A stretch of 42,864 bases of DNA from JBGSYJ01 sp041750915. GTDB taxonomy: Bacteria > Acidobacteriota > Thermoanaerobaculia > Gp7-AA8. Both the position numbers and the translations under genes were made by a program. Each line of letters starts with the position of its first letter. The first letter of the stretch is position 1. The stretch spans positions 1 to 42,864 of the forward strand of contig JBGSYJ010000401.1 of the NCBI GenBank assembly GCA_041750915.1, read 5' to 3'. The notes beneath the pieces were generated by a model. It saw nothing but the letters and a program-made list of their open reading frames with translations, did not search any database and was not told where the DNA came from. Positions 7,293 to 14,300 of the stretch are shown one piece after another.

Positions 7293-9434
7293 TTATGGAA
7301 TGAGCGCCGCCACGGCTCTGGCGAGCTCGGAGGGATCTACCGGTTTCTGAACGTAGCGCTGAAATCCTGACGCGAGGATTCTCGCCCTATCCTCCGGTCT
7401 GCCGAATCCCGTCAGTGCCATCGCAGGGACCTCGCGGCCCAGCTGAGATTGGATTTCGTGGACGCGCCGGATCAGGGCGTAGCCATCTTCTCCCGGCATC
7501 GCGATGTCGCTGATGATGACGTCAGGCGAGATCCTGCGCAGTGCGAGCACCGCATCCTGAACTGAGTGAACCTGATGGACTTCCGCTCCCAACTCCCCGA
7601 GGACCAGCGAGACCATCTGCCGGGCCTCAGGGTCGTCGTCGACGACGAGGATCCGGATGCCCTCGAGGGTCGGGATGTCATCGGCTTCGCGAAGGCTTCC
7701 GATTTCAGACGGGTCGAAGCGGACTGCAAGTACCGGAAGGCTCACGGTGAAGGTAGTTCCCTGGTTGTCACCGCCGCTGGTGGCCGTGACGTGGCCTCCA
7801 TGCAACTCGACGAGATGCCGGACGATGGCGAGCCCGAGGCCAAGACCTGCCTGTTGTCTCGTGGTACTGCTGTCAGCCTGACGGAATCTTTCGAATACGT
7901 AAGGAAGGAATTCGGGGCTGACTCCTTTGCCGGTATCGGAGACGCGAAGAATTCCGAGGCTTGCCGCGCGCTCGAGGCTGATGTGCACTGATCCTCCTTC
8001 CGGCGTGAATTTGATCGCATTGGAGAGGAGGTTCCACATCACCTGGTGCAGGCGGGTTTCGTCGCCATAGACGCTGAGGGGCGTCTGTTCGATCGTGGCT
8101 TCGAGTTTCACGCCCCGTTCCTCCGCTCGGGCTTTGAACGTGTCGACGACGGCCTCGACAATGGGCGCGAGCTCGACGGCTGCGAACTCGATGCGAAGCT
8201 TTCCGGCGATGATTCTCGAAACATCGAGCAGGTCCTCGACCAGCCTGGCCTGAACGAGCGTGCTCGACTCGATCATGGAGATGGCGCGATCAACGTCTTC
8301 CTGTTTCGTGCTGTCGATTTTGAGCATCTGGATCCATCCGAGAATTCCCGTCATCGGAGTTCGCAGCTCGTGGGCAAGAGTCGCCAGGAAGTCATCCTTC
8401 ATACGGTTCGCTTCCTGCGCTTCGCGATAGAGACGTGCGTTCTGAATTGCCGCCGAAGCCATCTGGGCGAGCTGCGTCATGACCGCTTCGTCTTCGGCCG
8501 TGAAATCGCCGCGGTCCTTCCCTGCGAGAACGATCACACCGACCCGGCGACTCTCGCGCTCGAACAGGGGAGCTGCCATTGCCGTCTGTACCTTAGCCGG
8601 GTCAAACAGCTCGCCGAGCGGATGATGCTCGAGGGCATGTCGGTCGAGCCGCAGGGCTCCTTTCATTTCGAGTGCGATTGCTTCGAGTGCGGGGCGCGAG
8701 CCGTTTGTGATGATGGACGTAAGGTCACTCTGGCCGTCAGCCGTCGAAACGGAATGAATGCTGCGTGTCTCACCGTCGTCGCCGGCGCTCATGCTCGTGA
8801 TTGCGATCTCGGCGTCGATCACCCGGCGCGCCTGATCGGTAATCATCTGCATCACTTCGTCGAGCGACAGGGCGCTGGCGATGGCGATGGAAGCCTCCGC
8901 CAGCTCGGCTAGACGACGGCTTGCAGCGCGTTCCTTTTCGAGCAGTTCCTGACGCTCCCGAATCCGCCCTCGCTGTTCGTCCAGCAGGTCGCGGATTTCA
9001 TACTGTCGCAGCCGGCCAGCGATTGCCGTTCGCGCCGTGCTGACGAGAGTCCGCACACGGACGGGACGGTCCAGCAGCGTGATCTGCGCGAGCGGGCCGA
9101 GCATCTCGAACGAGCGCGCAGCGCGCTCCATGTCCGGCTGTGCCACGAAGATCATGAGAGGGATCTCCGACCACGCCGGCTGAGTCGCGAGCGTTCCGGC
9201 GATCTGTTTCATCGACCGCGGCGTCAGCCCTTCCGCAGTGAGGATCACGAGTCCGGCGCCTTCAGTGATACCGCCGCAGAGTGCTTCGATGTTCGGGTAG
9301 ACGAGACTCTCGATGCCCGCCTCCTCGAGAATCTCGGCGGTGAGTTTCGCGTCGCGGCCAGTCGGCGCAAAGATCAGGGCGCGCGTCGGTTCCGGCGACG
9401 TCTGCTCTGGATCGGGAGGTTCCTCGCCGCTCAT
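7293..9434 (-). CDS. hybrid sensor histidine kinase (REC-like, GAF, HisKA, HATPase, REC)
   Basis: A 713-residue soluble kinase with no membrane segment. Residues 18-140 resemble a degenerate receiver; a coiled coil follows at about 145-180; GAF covers about 175-337. The dimerisation/phosphoacceptor helix has H355 in ATLAHELRTP. The ATPase domain shows NLLSNAIKF (N472 in the N box), VSDTGKG and GLGLGLAIV. A C-terminal receiver (about 594-710) has DDD at 599-601, phospho-acceptor D643 in ISDIAMPG and K697. Its ATG overlaps the TGA of the KaiC-like gene by four bases, so translation is probably coupled. The input signal is presumably cytosolic, sensed by GAF or delivered by the KaiC-like partner; that link is inferred from gene order. 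Confidence 0.93.
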   Translation of the reverse strand: MSGEEPPDPEQTSPEPTRALIFAPTGRDAKLTAEILEEAGIESLVYPNIEALCGGITEGAGLVILTAEGLTPRSMKQIAGTLATQPAWSEIPLMIFVAQPDMERAARSFEMLGPLAQITLLDRPVRVRTLVSTARTAIAGRLRQYEIRDLLDEQRGRIRERQELLEKERAASRRLAELAEASIAIASALSLDEVMQMITDQARRVIDAEIAITSMSAGDDGETRSIHSVSTADGQSDLTSIITNGSRPALEAIALEMKGALRLDRHALEHHPLGELFDPAKVQTAMAAPLFERESRRVGVIVLAGKDRGDFTAEDEAVMTQLAQMASAAIQNARLYREAQEANRMKDDFLATLAHELRTPMTGILGWIQMLKIDSTKQEDVDRAISMIESSTLVQARLVEDLLDVSRIIAGKLRIEFAAVELAPIVEAVVDTFKARAEERGVKLEATIEQTPLSVYGDETRLHQVMWNLLSNAIKFTPEGGSVHISLERAASLGILRVSDTGKGVSPEFLPYVFERFRQADSSTTRQQAGLGLGLAIVRHLVELHGGHVTATSGGDNQGTTFTVSLPVLAVRFDPSEIGSLREADDIPTLEGIRILVVDDDPEARQMVSLVLGELGAEVHQVHSVQDAVLALRRISPDVIISDIAMPGEDGYALIRRVHEIQSQLGREVPAMALTGFGRPEDRARILASGFQRYVQKPVDPSELARAVAALIP

Positions 9435-10903
9435 TGCTCCATCACGGTGGGAACGCCGGAGAGAATCCCGCGGAACCTCTTGAGCGGCTCTCCCACCGAC
9501 AATCCATCTTTCGACATCCGGTAGTCGCGAATCGCCCTTTCATGCTCTCCGCTCCTCTTCTTCATGACAGAAATCGCCTTGTGCAGTTCTCCATCCGATT
9601 CGTAGTAGCGGAGCAGCACGACACAATCGGCGAGATAGCTGACGTCGACCGAGCTGACCATGTTCGAGCCGATCAGCCCATGCTGTGCCATGACCAGGAT
9701 GGTGGCGACTCCGTGATCTCCCAGAAAGGTCAACAACTCGTGGAGATGCAAGGTCAGGAAACGCTCCTCCGGCATTGCATTGAGATATCCGTTGAGGCTG
9801 TCGATCACGACCACCTTCGCCTTGAATTCCTCGACGCTCTGCCGAACCAGATGGGCGAATTCCCCCGGTGCAAGCTCCGCCGGATCGACCTGTTGCACGT
9901 TGATCGCTCCGGAATCCGTTCCGCTCTCGAAGTCGAGTCCAATCGCTTTTGCCCTCGAGAAGAGGCTCCGGCGACTCTCGTCGAACACGAACATCGCGGC
10001 ATGGTGGCCCGCATGAGCCGCCGCCACTGCATACTGCATGGCGAGCGTAGACTTTCCGACGCCGGCAGGACCCATGATGAGAGTTGATGCGCCGGTTTCG
10101 ATGCCCCCTCCGAGAAGCTTGTCGATCTCCTCGATACCGCTGCTAAGCGAGCCCTCATGCGCGTCGACACGATGTTCCGCAGCCACCAGCCTCGGAAAGA
10201 CTTTAATTCCTCCGCGCTGGATGACGAAGTCATGAAACCCACCGCTGAAGTTCACCCCTCGCAACTTCACGACCTCCAGCCTCCGTCGCGGCGCACCATA
10301 CAACGGCGCGCGACGCTCGAGAATCAGAACTCCGTGCGGCACGCTGTGTAGCTGGAGGTCGTTGCCCTCCGAGGTGCGGTCATCCAGGAATAGTACGGTC
10401 GCTCCCCGGTCCGAGAAGTACTGTTTGAGCCCGAGGATCTGTTTTCGGTACCGGAGATTGCTCTGGGAAAGCAGGCGGATTTCGGAAAGCGAATCGAGGA
10501 CGACACGCTGTGGCTTGATGCGCTCGACTTCCTCGAGAATCCTCGCGATCGTCTGTCCGAGCTCGATTTCCGAAGGATGAAACATCGTCGTGTCATCATC
10601 TTCAGTGAGCGAATGCTCCGTCACCAGCTGTTCGTAGATCCGGATCGATTCCAGCGACCATCCGTGGGACCTGGCGACGGATTCCAGCTCGCGCCGGGTC
10701 TCGGACAACGTAATGTAAAGACCTTTCTCTCCATGCGCTGCGCCTTCGAGGAGGAACTGGAGCGATAGCGTTGTTTTTCCCGCGCCGGGATCGCCTTGAA
10801 CGAGGTAGACGTGATCCTTCGGAAGGCCCCCTCCCAGCACGTGGTCGAGCCCCTTGATCCCGGTTCCGGCGAGGGGTTCGCCATCCTCTTCTACTCGCGT
10901 CAT
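9431..10903 (-). CDS. KaiC-like double RecA-domain ATPase
   Basis: A 490-residue protein with two tandem KaiC/RadA-type ATPase domains. The first has Walker A GDPGAGKTT at 37-45 and Walker B VVLDSLS at 134-140; the second has GPAGVGKST at 278-286 and VVVIDSL at 364-370. The catalytic glutamate position is SE in domain 1 (E68) and DE in domain 2 (D308, E309). At the cyanobacterial S431/T432 autophosphorylation site this protein reads S422-Y423 (VSYLADC). The start ATG at 10903 has GGAGG six bases upstream; the open frame extends further but without support. No kaiA or kaiB is present. Gene order with a hybrid kinase suggests a KaiC-related signalling switch rather than a clock. Confidence 0.92.
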   Translation of the reverse strand: MTRVEEDGEPLAGTGIKGLDHVLGGGLPKDHVYLVQGDPGAGKTTLSLQFLLEGAAHGEKGLYITLSETRRELESVARSHGWSLESIRIYEQLVTEHSLTEDDDTTMFHPSEIELGQTIARILEEVERIKPQRVVLDSLSEIRLLSQSNLRYRKQILGLKQYFSDRGATVLFLDDRTSEGNDLQLHSVPHGVLILERRAPLYGAPRRRLEVVKLRGVNFSGGFHDFVIQRGGIKVFPRLVAAEHRVDAHEGSLSSGIEEIDKLLGGGIETGASTLIMGPAGVGKSTLAMQYAVAAAHAGHHAAMFVFDESRRSLFSRAKAIGLDFESGTDSGAINVQQVDPAELAPGEFAHLVRQSVEEFKAKVVVIDSLNGYLNAMPEERFLTLHLHELLTFLGDHGVATILVMAQHGLIGSNMVSSVDVSYLADCVVLLRYYESDGELHKAISVMKKRSGEHERAIRDYRMSKDGLSVGEPLKRFRGILSGVPTVMEQ

Positions 10904-11082
10904 GCAACCTCCGTGAATGACTGAATTCAGGACAGAACAAAAGGTCATTTTGCAAAGAGTGGACCCATTTTCAGGGGCGCGAAAATAGGGAAATCGGGCG
11001 GCGCCGGCGAGCTTCAGGAAGCGTCACTGAGGAGTTATCGAACGGCCCGGGGGTAGCCTGTGAAGGGGTGATGAAACAAGCT

Positions 11083-11160
11083 GTCATCCTGAGCGAAGCG
11101 AAGGATCCTCTTGCGGGGATCGAGCGTCGCAAGATGATCCTTCGCTTCGCTCAGGATGAC
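11083..11160. repeat. 78-bp GTCATCCTGAGCG fold-back element
   Basis: The left arm (11083-11108) starts GTCATCCTGAGCG and ends AAGGATCC; the right arm (11136-11160) is its reverse complement. The loop sequence differs from the copies at 22262 and 31966. It lies upstream of the KaiC-like gene and seven bases from the stop codon of the small membrane protein gene, and occupies most of the 264-bp spacer there. On RNA it would form a strong hairpin. Confidence 0.9.
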
Positions 11161-11167
11161 AAGTTTG

Positions 11168-11461
11168 TTAGACCCGTCCCACACGTCGCGAACGGCTCCG
11201 AATGAGCCTGACGATCACCCATGAAACACCGCCCCACACGCCGACGTTCAACACAATCAGCATGACCAGAATGGCGGCGCGAGCGTTGCCCTCCATCTCC
11301 ATCCAATCGCCCGACGAATCCACCAGGTAAAGAGCTGTCAGCGCCGGCCAGGCCGGCCACGCCCAGGGCGAGTACCAGGAGAAAAGGGTCATCGCGATCC
11401 CGAACATCGCGTGAAGGAACTCCGGGCTGACCACTGGTCTGCCCGAGACACGTTTCGTCAC
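11168..11461 (-). CDS. small two-helix membrane protein
   Basis: A 97-residue product with two hydrophobic segments (about residues 18-45 and 68-91) and a basic C-terminal tail RLIRSRSRRVGRV. The GTG start overlaps the TGA of the upstream DUF1223 gene (GTGA), which argues for translational coupling and for this start over the longer open frame. I do not recognise a family. Because it is coupled to a thioredoxin-fold membrane-anchored protein it could be a small partner in the envelope, but that is inference. Confidence 0.65.
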   Translation of the reverse strand: MTKRVSGRPVVSPEFLHAMFGIAMTLFSWYSPWAWPAWPALTALYLVDSSGDWMEMEGNARAAILVMLIVLNVGVWGGVSWVIVRLIRSRSRRVGRV

Positions 11462-12273
11462 GGTGCCGGGTTCCGGACGGCCGACGCGTAGATCTCGAAT
11501 GTGCCGGAGTCCTGAAGGAACGCGGCGACTCCGAGGTTCGGCAACTGCCATTCCGAATCGACCGGGATCTGAATTGTGTTCTTGCCGAGTGAAAGTGGCT
11601 CGGATGCCCAGCGGACGATGTGGTCGTTCCGGAGCGCTCGTCCGGAGTTTTCGCCGCGACGAACCGATGTCGTAACCCCGTTCTCGAACAGCACGACGTT
11701 CAGCTTCACCGCGCTCGAGTTATGGGACGGATCTGCTCGTGCCTCCAGCTCGATTAGCACGACGGAGGCAGAGGGCTTCACCGATCGGATTGACACGAGC
11801 CCGCGGCTTTTGCGTCCCAGCTGCCGGGCGATCTCCGCGCGGACGGCCCGCTCCGAGGAACCGACGAGCTGAGTCTGTCCATTGAGAATCATCTGCGGGG
11901 TGTAAACCTGCGAGGAACGCATCACCCGTGCGTACTCCCGCTGTCTCGCAGACCAACGCTCGGAAGAGAAGGGATCCGACCAACCGAGCCGGTTCCAGTA
12001 GTCGACATGCCATGCGAGCGGAATGATGGTTCCGCCGGCGAAACGTTCCGACCCGAGCGCAGTCAGCAGCCGGTCCGCGGGAGGGCAGCTCGAGCACCCC
12101 TGTGAGGTGAAGAGCTCGATCACGACCGTGCCACTCTGCGAAGCGGGTTGAATCTTTTCTGCAGGTTTCGGCGCCGCCTCCGCGTCATGGCGAAGCCACA
12201 AGAAAAGAACGACCATGCTGACGATCCCGATGAGGATCATCGCTCGGCCGCCGGATTTGAACGTGCGGTTCAT
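11458..12273 (-). CDS. DUF1223 family thioredoxin-fold protein
   Basis: A 271-residue protein with one N-terminal membrane anchor or uncleaved signal (about 11-28) and then the DUF1223 signature VVIELFTSQGCSSCPPAD with the CxxC pair C60 and C63. The thioredoxin-like core continues through PLAWHVDYWNRLGW and a QVYTPQMILNG segment. DUF1223 proteins are predicted secreted or periplasmic redox-fold proteins of unknown substrate. The C-terminal third is a beta-rich region with no recognised motif. It is followed, with a four-base overlap, by a small membrane protein gene. Confidence 0.88.
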   Translation of the reverse strand: MNRTFKSGGRAMILIGIVSMVVLFLWLRHDAEAAPKPAEKIQPASQSGTVVIELFTSQGCSSCPPADRLLTALGSERFAGGTIIPLAWHVDYWNRLGWSDPFSSERWSARQREYARVMRSSQVYTPQMILNGQTQLVGSSERAVRAEIARQLGRKSRGLVSIRSVKPSASVVLIELEARADPSHNSSAVKLNVVLFENGVTTSVRRGENSGRALRNDHIVRWASEPLSLGKNTIQIPVDSEWQLPNLGVAAFLQDSGTFEIYASAVRNPAP

Positions 12274-12321
12274 GTGTCTTCTACGAATCCCGGATGGCTC
12301 CGGTTTGGGCCGTCAATGACT

Positions 12322-13260
12322 TCAGAGACCGATTCGCATTCCCTCTTCCGCAACCCGGCTTCCCGCCTTTTCGATCTCAGCTCGTGCCGTACTGCCGCGG
12401 TTCAACGCCGGGTTCGAGTGATTGAGGTGAATGAAATGGAGCTTGTTGCGTTCGGACGCGGGCAGCCGGCTGAATCGACTGAGGGTCTCGACAATGAAGG
12501 GATGGGGAATGTCAGCCATGCTGCGCCCGGGCAACTCTCCGTCGGCGTAGAAAGTTCCATCCAGCAACGCGATGTCCACATCTGCGATGACGGACTCGAT
12601 CGGCGTGTCCCACTTTTCCCACTTGTCGATGTCGGGGATGTAGAGGGCCGAGCCGGAAGGCCCTTCGATGACAAATCCCACGGTCTCGCTGTACTCGTCG
12701 CGGTGGGGCACGAGAATGGGGATAACTGAGATGCGCGCATTGAGTCGCACGGGCGATCGATGCGCGAGAGCTCTCGGCTCGATGTTGCCAAGGGTGACGA
12801 GTTGTTCCCACGGTCCGTTCGTGCGGAGAAACTGTTCCATTCGAGGCATGGCGTAGACCGGCATCCGGCGCGCGCCCATGACTTCCCTGCCGAGGTGAAT
12901 CAGTCCGGCGTAGTGACCGATGTGTGCGTGCGTGAGAAAGATGCCGTCGAGATTCGGACCGTTGGGGCGGGGAGCGACCTGTTCGATCACGCGCAGTTGT
13001 TCGCGAAAGTCGGGCGTCGCGTCGATGAGCCATCGTTCGCCCGATTCGGGATCGACGATTGCGAGCGAAGAAACCAGCCGGCGCTCCCGAGGATCGGTCC
13101 AGGCGCGCTCGCAGTGAGGCTGCCGGCATCCGGCCTGAGGCAGCCCTCCGTCCTGGGCAATTCCGAGGACCAGGACGAACGGGGCATTCGGAGAAGGGCG
13201 GGATGGGGGGGCGCTGGCACAGCCGGCGATCAGAAGCGCAAACGCGATCAGCCTGGACAT
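12322..13260 (-). CDS. PqqB-like metallo-beta-lactamase-fold lipoprotein
   Basis: A 312-residue protein with a lipobox (LIAGC, C14) so it is probably a lipoprotein. It shows the PqqB-like opening LGIAQDGGLPQAGC with a second cysteine five residues on (C45, C50), then the metal-binding THAHIGHYAG motif and later HRDEYSETVGFVIEG and IPDIDKW. True PqqB is a cytoplasmic protein of PQQ cofactor synthesis, but no pqqA, pqqC, pqqD or pqqE is nearby and the lipobox indicates export, so this is likely a separate hydrolase subfamily. Substrate unknown. It is divergent from the small lipoprotein gene at 13311. Confidence 0.85.
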   Translation of the reverse strand: MSRLIAFALLIAGCASAPPSRPSPNAPFVLVLGIAQDGGLPQAGCRQPHCERAWTDPRERRLVSSLAIVDPESGERWLIDATPDFREQLRVIEQVAPRPNGPNLDGIFLTHAHIGHYAGLIHLGREVMGARRMPVYAMPRMEQFLRTNGPWEQLVTLGNIEPRALAHRSPVRLNARISVIPILVPHRDEYSETVGFVIEGPSGSALYIPDIDKWEKWDTPIESVIADVDIALLDGTFYADGELPGRSMADIPHPFIVETLSRFSRLPASERNKLHFIHLNHSNPALNRGSTARAEIEKAGSRVAEEGMRIGL

Positions 13261-13310
13261 GCGGGGATGCTAACACGCGGTCAGGCACAGGGAATGCACG
13301 GGCCCGTTGC

Positions 13311-13718
13311 ATGAGAACGATAACTGCCTTGACGCTCGTCCTCCTCGCTACAGCCTGCATTCGATACGAACCAGGTACCCGGCCCGTGTTCAGTGAGGCG
13401 AAACAGGTCTCGCTGACGGCCACCCAGCAGACTTCCAACGTCGTGCTTCTGCGGCTCACCAACGGCTCGGATTCGCCGATCGGCTACAACCTCTGTGCAT
13501 CTTCGCTCGAGAGGCAGGACGCAACCTGGACCCAGATGCCGTCCGACATCATGTGCACGATGGAGATCAGAACCCTCTCATCAGGAGCTACCGCAACCTA
13601 CGAGCGGGAGATCCGGGAGGCGATCACGCCCGGCACCTACCGCTTCGTAACGGCGGTCGAGTCACCGATGGGCACGCGCACCATCGGTGTGGTGAGCAAT
13701 CCGATCAGTCTCCAGTAG
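13311..13718 (+). CDS. small predicted lipoprotein of unknown function
   Basis: A 135-residue protein starting MRTITALTLVLLATAC, a short signal peptide with a probable lipid-attachment cysteine at residue 16 (ATAC, a slightly imperfect lipobox). The rest is beta-rich: VVLLRLTNGSDSPIGYNLC, then a C-rich stretch and TPGTYRFVTAVES. The pattern resembles immunoglobulin-like secreted domains, but no family is recognised. The frame extends 250 bp upstream, antisense to the PqqB-like gene, but only this start gives a signal peptide. The stop codon is followed seven bases later by a heptamer array. Confidence 0.7.
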   Translation: MRTITALTLVLLATACIRYEPGTRPVFSEAKQVSLTATQQTSNVVLLRLTNGSDSPIGYNLCASSLERQDATWTQMPSDIMCTMEIRTLSSGATATYEREIREAITPGTYRFVTAVESPMGTRTIGVVSNPISLQ

Positions 13719-13725
13719 CATTTGT

Positions 13726-13938
13726 GGGTTCTGGGTTCTGGGTTCTGGGTTGCGATTCCTCTCTCCCCGCCGCAGCGGGGAGAGGGGCAAGGGGAGAGGG
13801 GCCGTGCAAGCAACTCTAATGCGGCCAATCGGGGGACGGTGCAAGCCCTCACCGCCCCTCTCCCGGCGTGCGAGGAACTCGCAAGCTCGATACTTATCCT
13901 GAACCTCGCGCGAACCCCAGAACCCAGAACCCAGAACC
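13726..13938. repeat. inverted pair of GGGTTCT heptamer arrays around GC-rich repeat
   Basis: The left array (13726-13751) is three GGGTTCT units plus a partial. The right array (13916-13938) is the reverse complement (AGAACCC units). Between them, 13761-13800 carries the CTCTCCCCGC / GCGGGGAGAG hairpin, related to the repeat at 1829-1866, and 13845-13866 a further CACCGCCCCTCTCCC segment. The left array begins seven bases after the stop codon of the small lipoprotein gene. Confidence 0.85.
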
Positions 13939-14300
13939 TGGTGGGCGGAGGAACGGCGAGCCTTTTGCTTTCCCCGTCCGGGCTGATATTCTTCGCCTCG
14001 CCGTCATGACCAGATCTCATCGACACTCCGGCAGCCGCACAGGGGGATTCGTTCTCATCCTCCAGCAGTGGAAGCGTCTTCCCGCTTCGGATGCGGCCGG
14101 ACCGCAATCCGGACGATAGCCAGATTCTCCGACAGAACGCGCGCAGAGCAAACCGGCGGCGATGATCGTTCGCGAGCCGGGACGGCTCCCGCCACTCGAG
14201 ACGCACACGGGCGGGTCCGACGACCACCGGAAACAACAGAAGACTCGAATCGTAATCATGAAAACATTGAGCCGCAGACCGAACCGCACGAGGAGCACTG
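13939..14300. other. leader region of the mrp operon, no gene recognised
   Basis: About 360 bp between the inverted heptamer arrays and mrpA. Short open frames run through it (for example 14068-14301) but have basic, low-complexity translations and no recognisable family. The mrpA ribosome binding site (GAGGAG, about 14290) lies at its end. The operon promoter should be here, but I could not point to a convincing -35/-10 pair. Confidence 0.5.

Noticed and set aside
8046..8912. 288-residue open frame on the plus strand
   Set aside because: Antisense to the hybrid histidine kinase, which has intact motifs throughout; the antisense translation is charged, low-complexity and matches no family. 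Long shadow frames are expected in GC-rich coding DNA.
13059..13310. Upstream extension of the small lipoprotein gene
   Set aside because: This part is antisense to the PqqB-like gene and would bury the signal peptide that starts at 13311.
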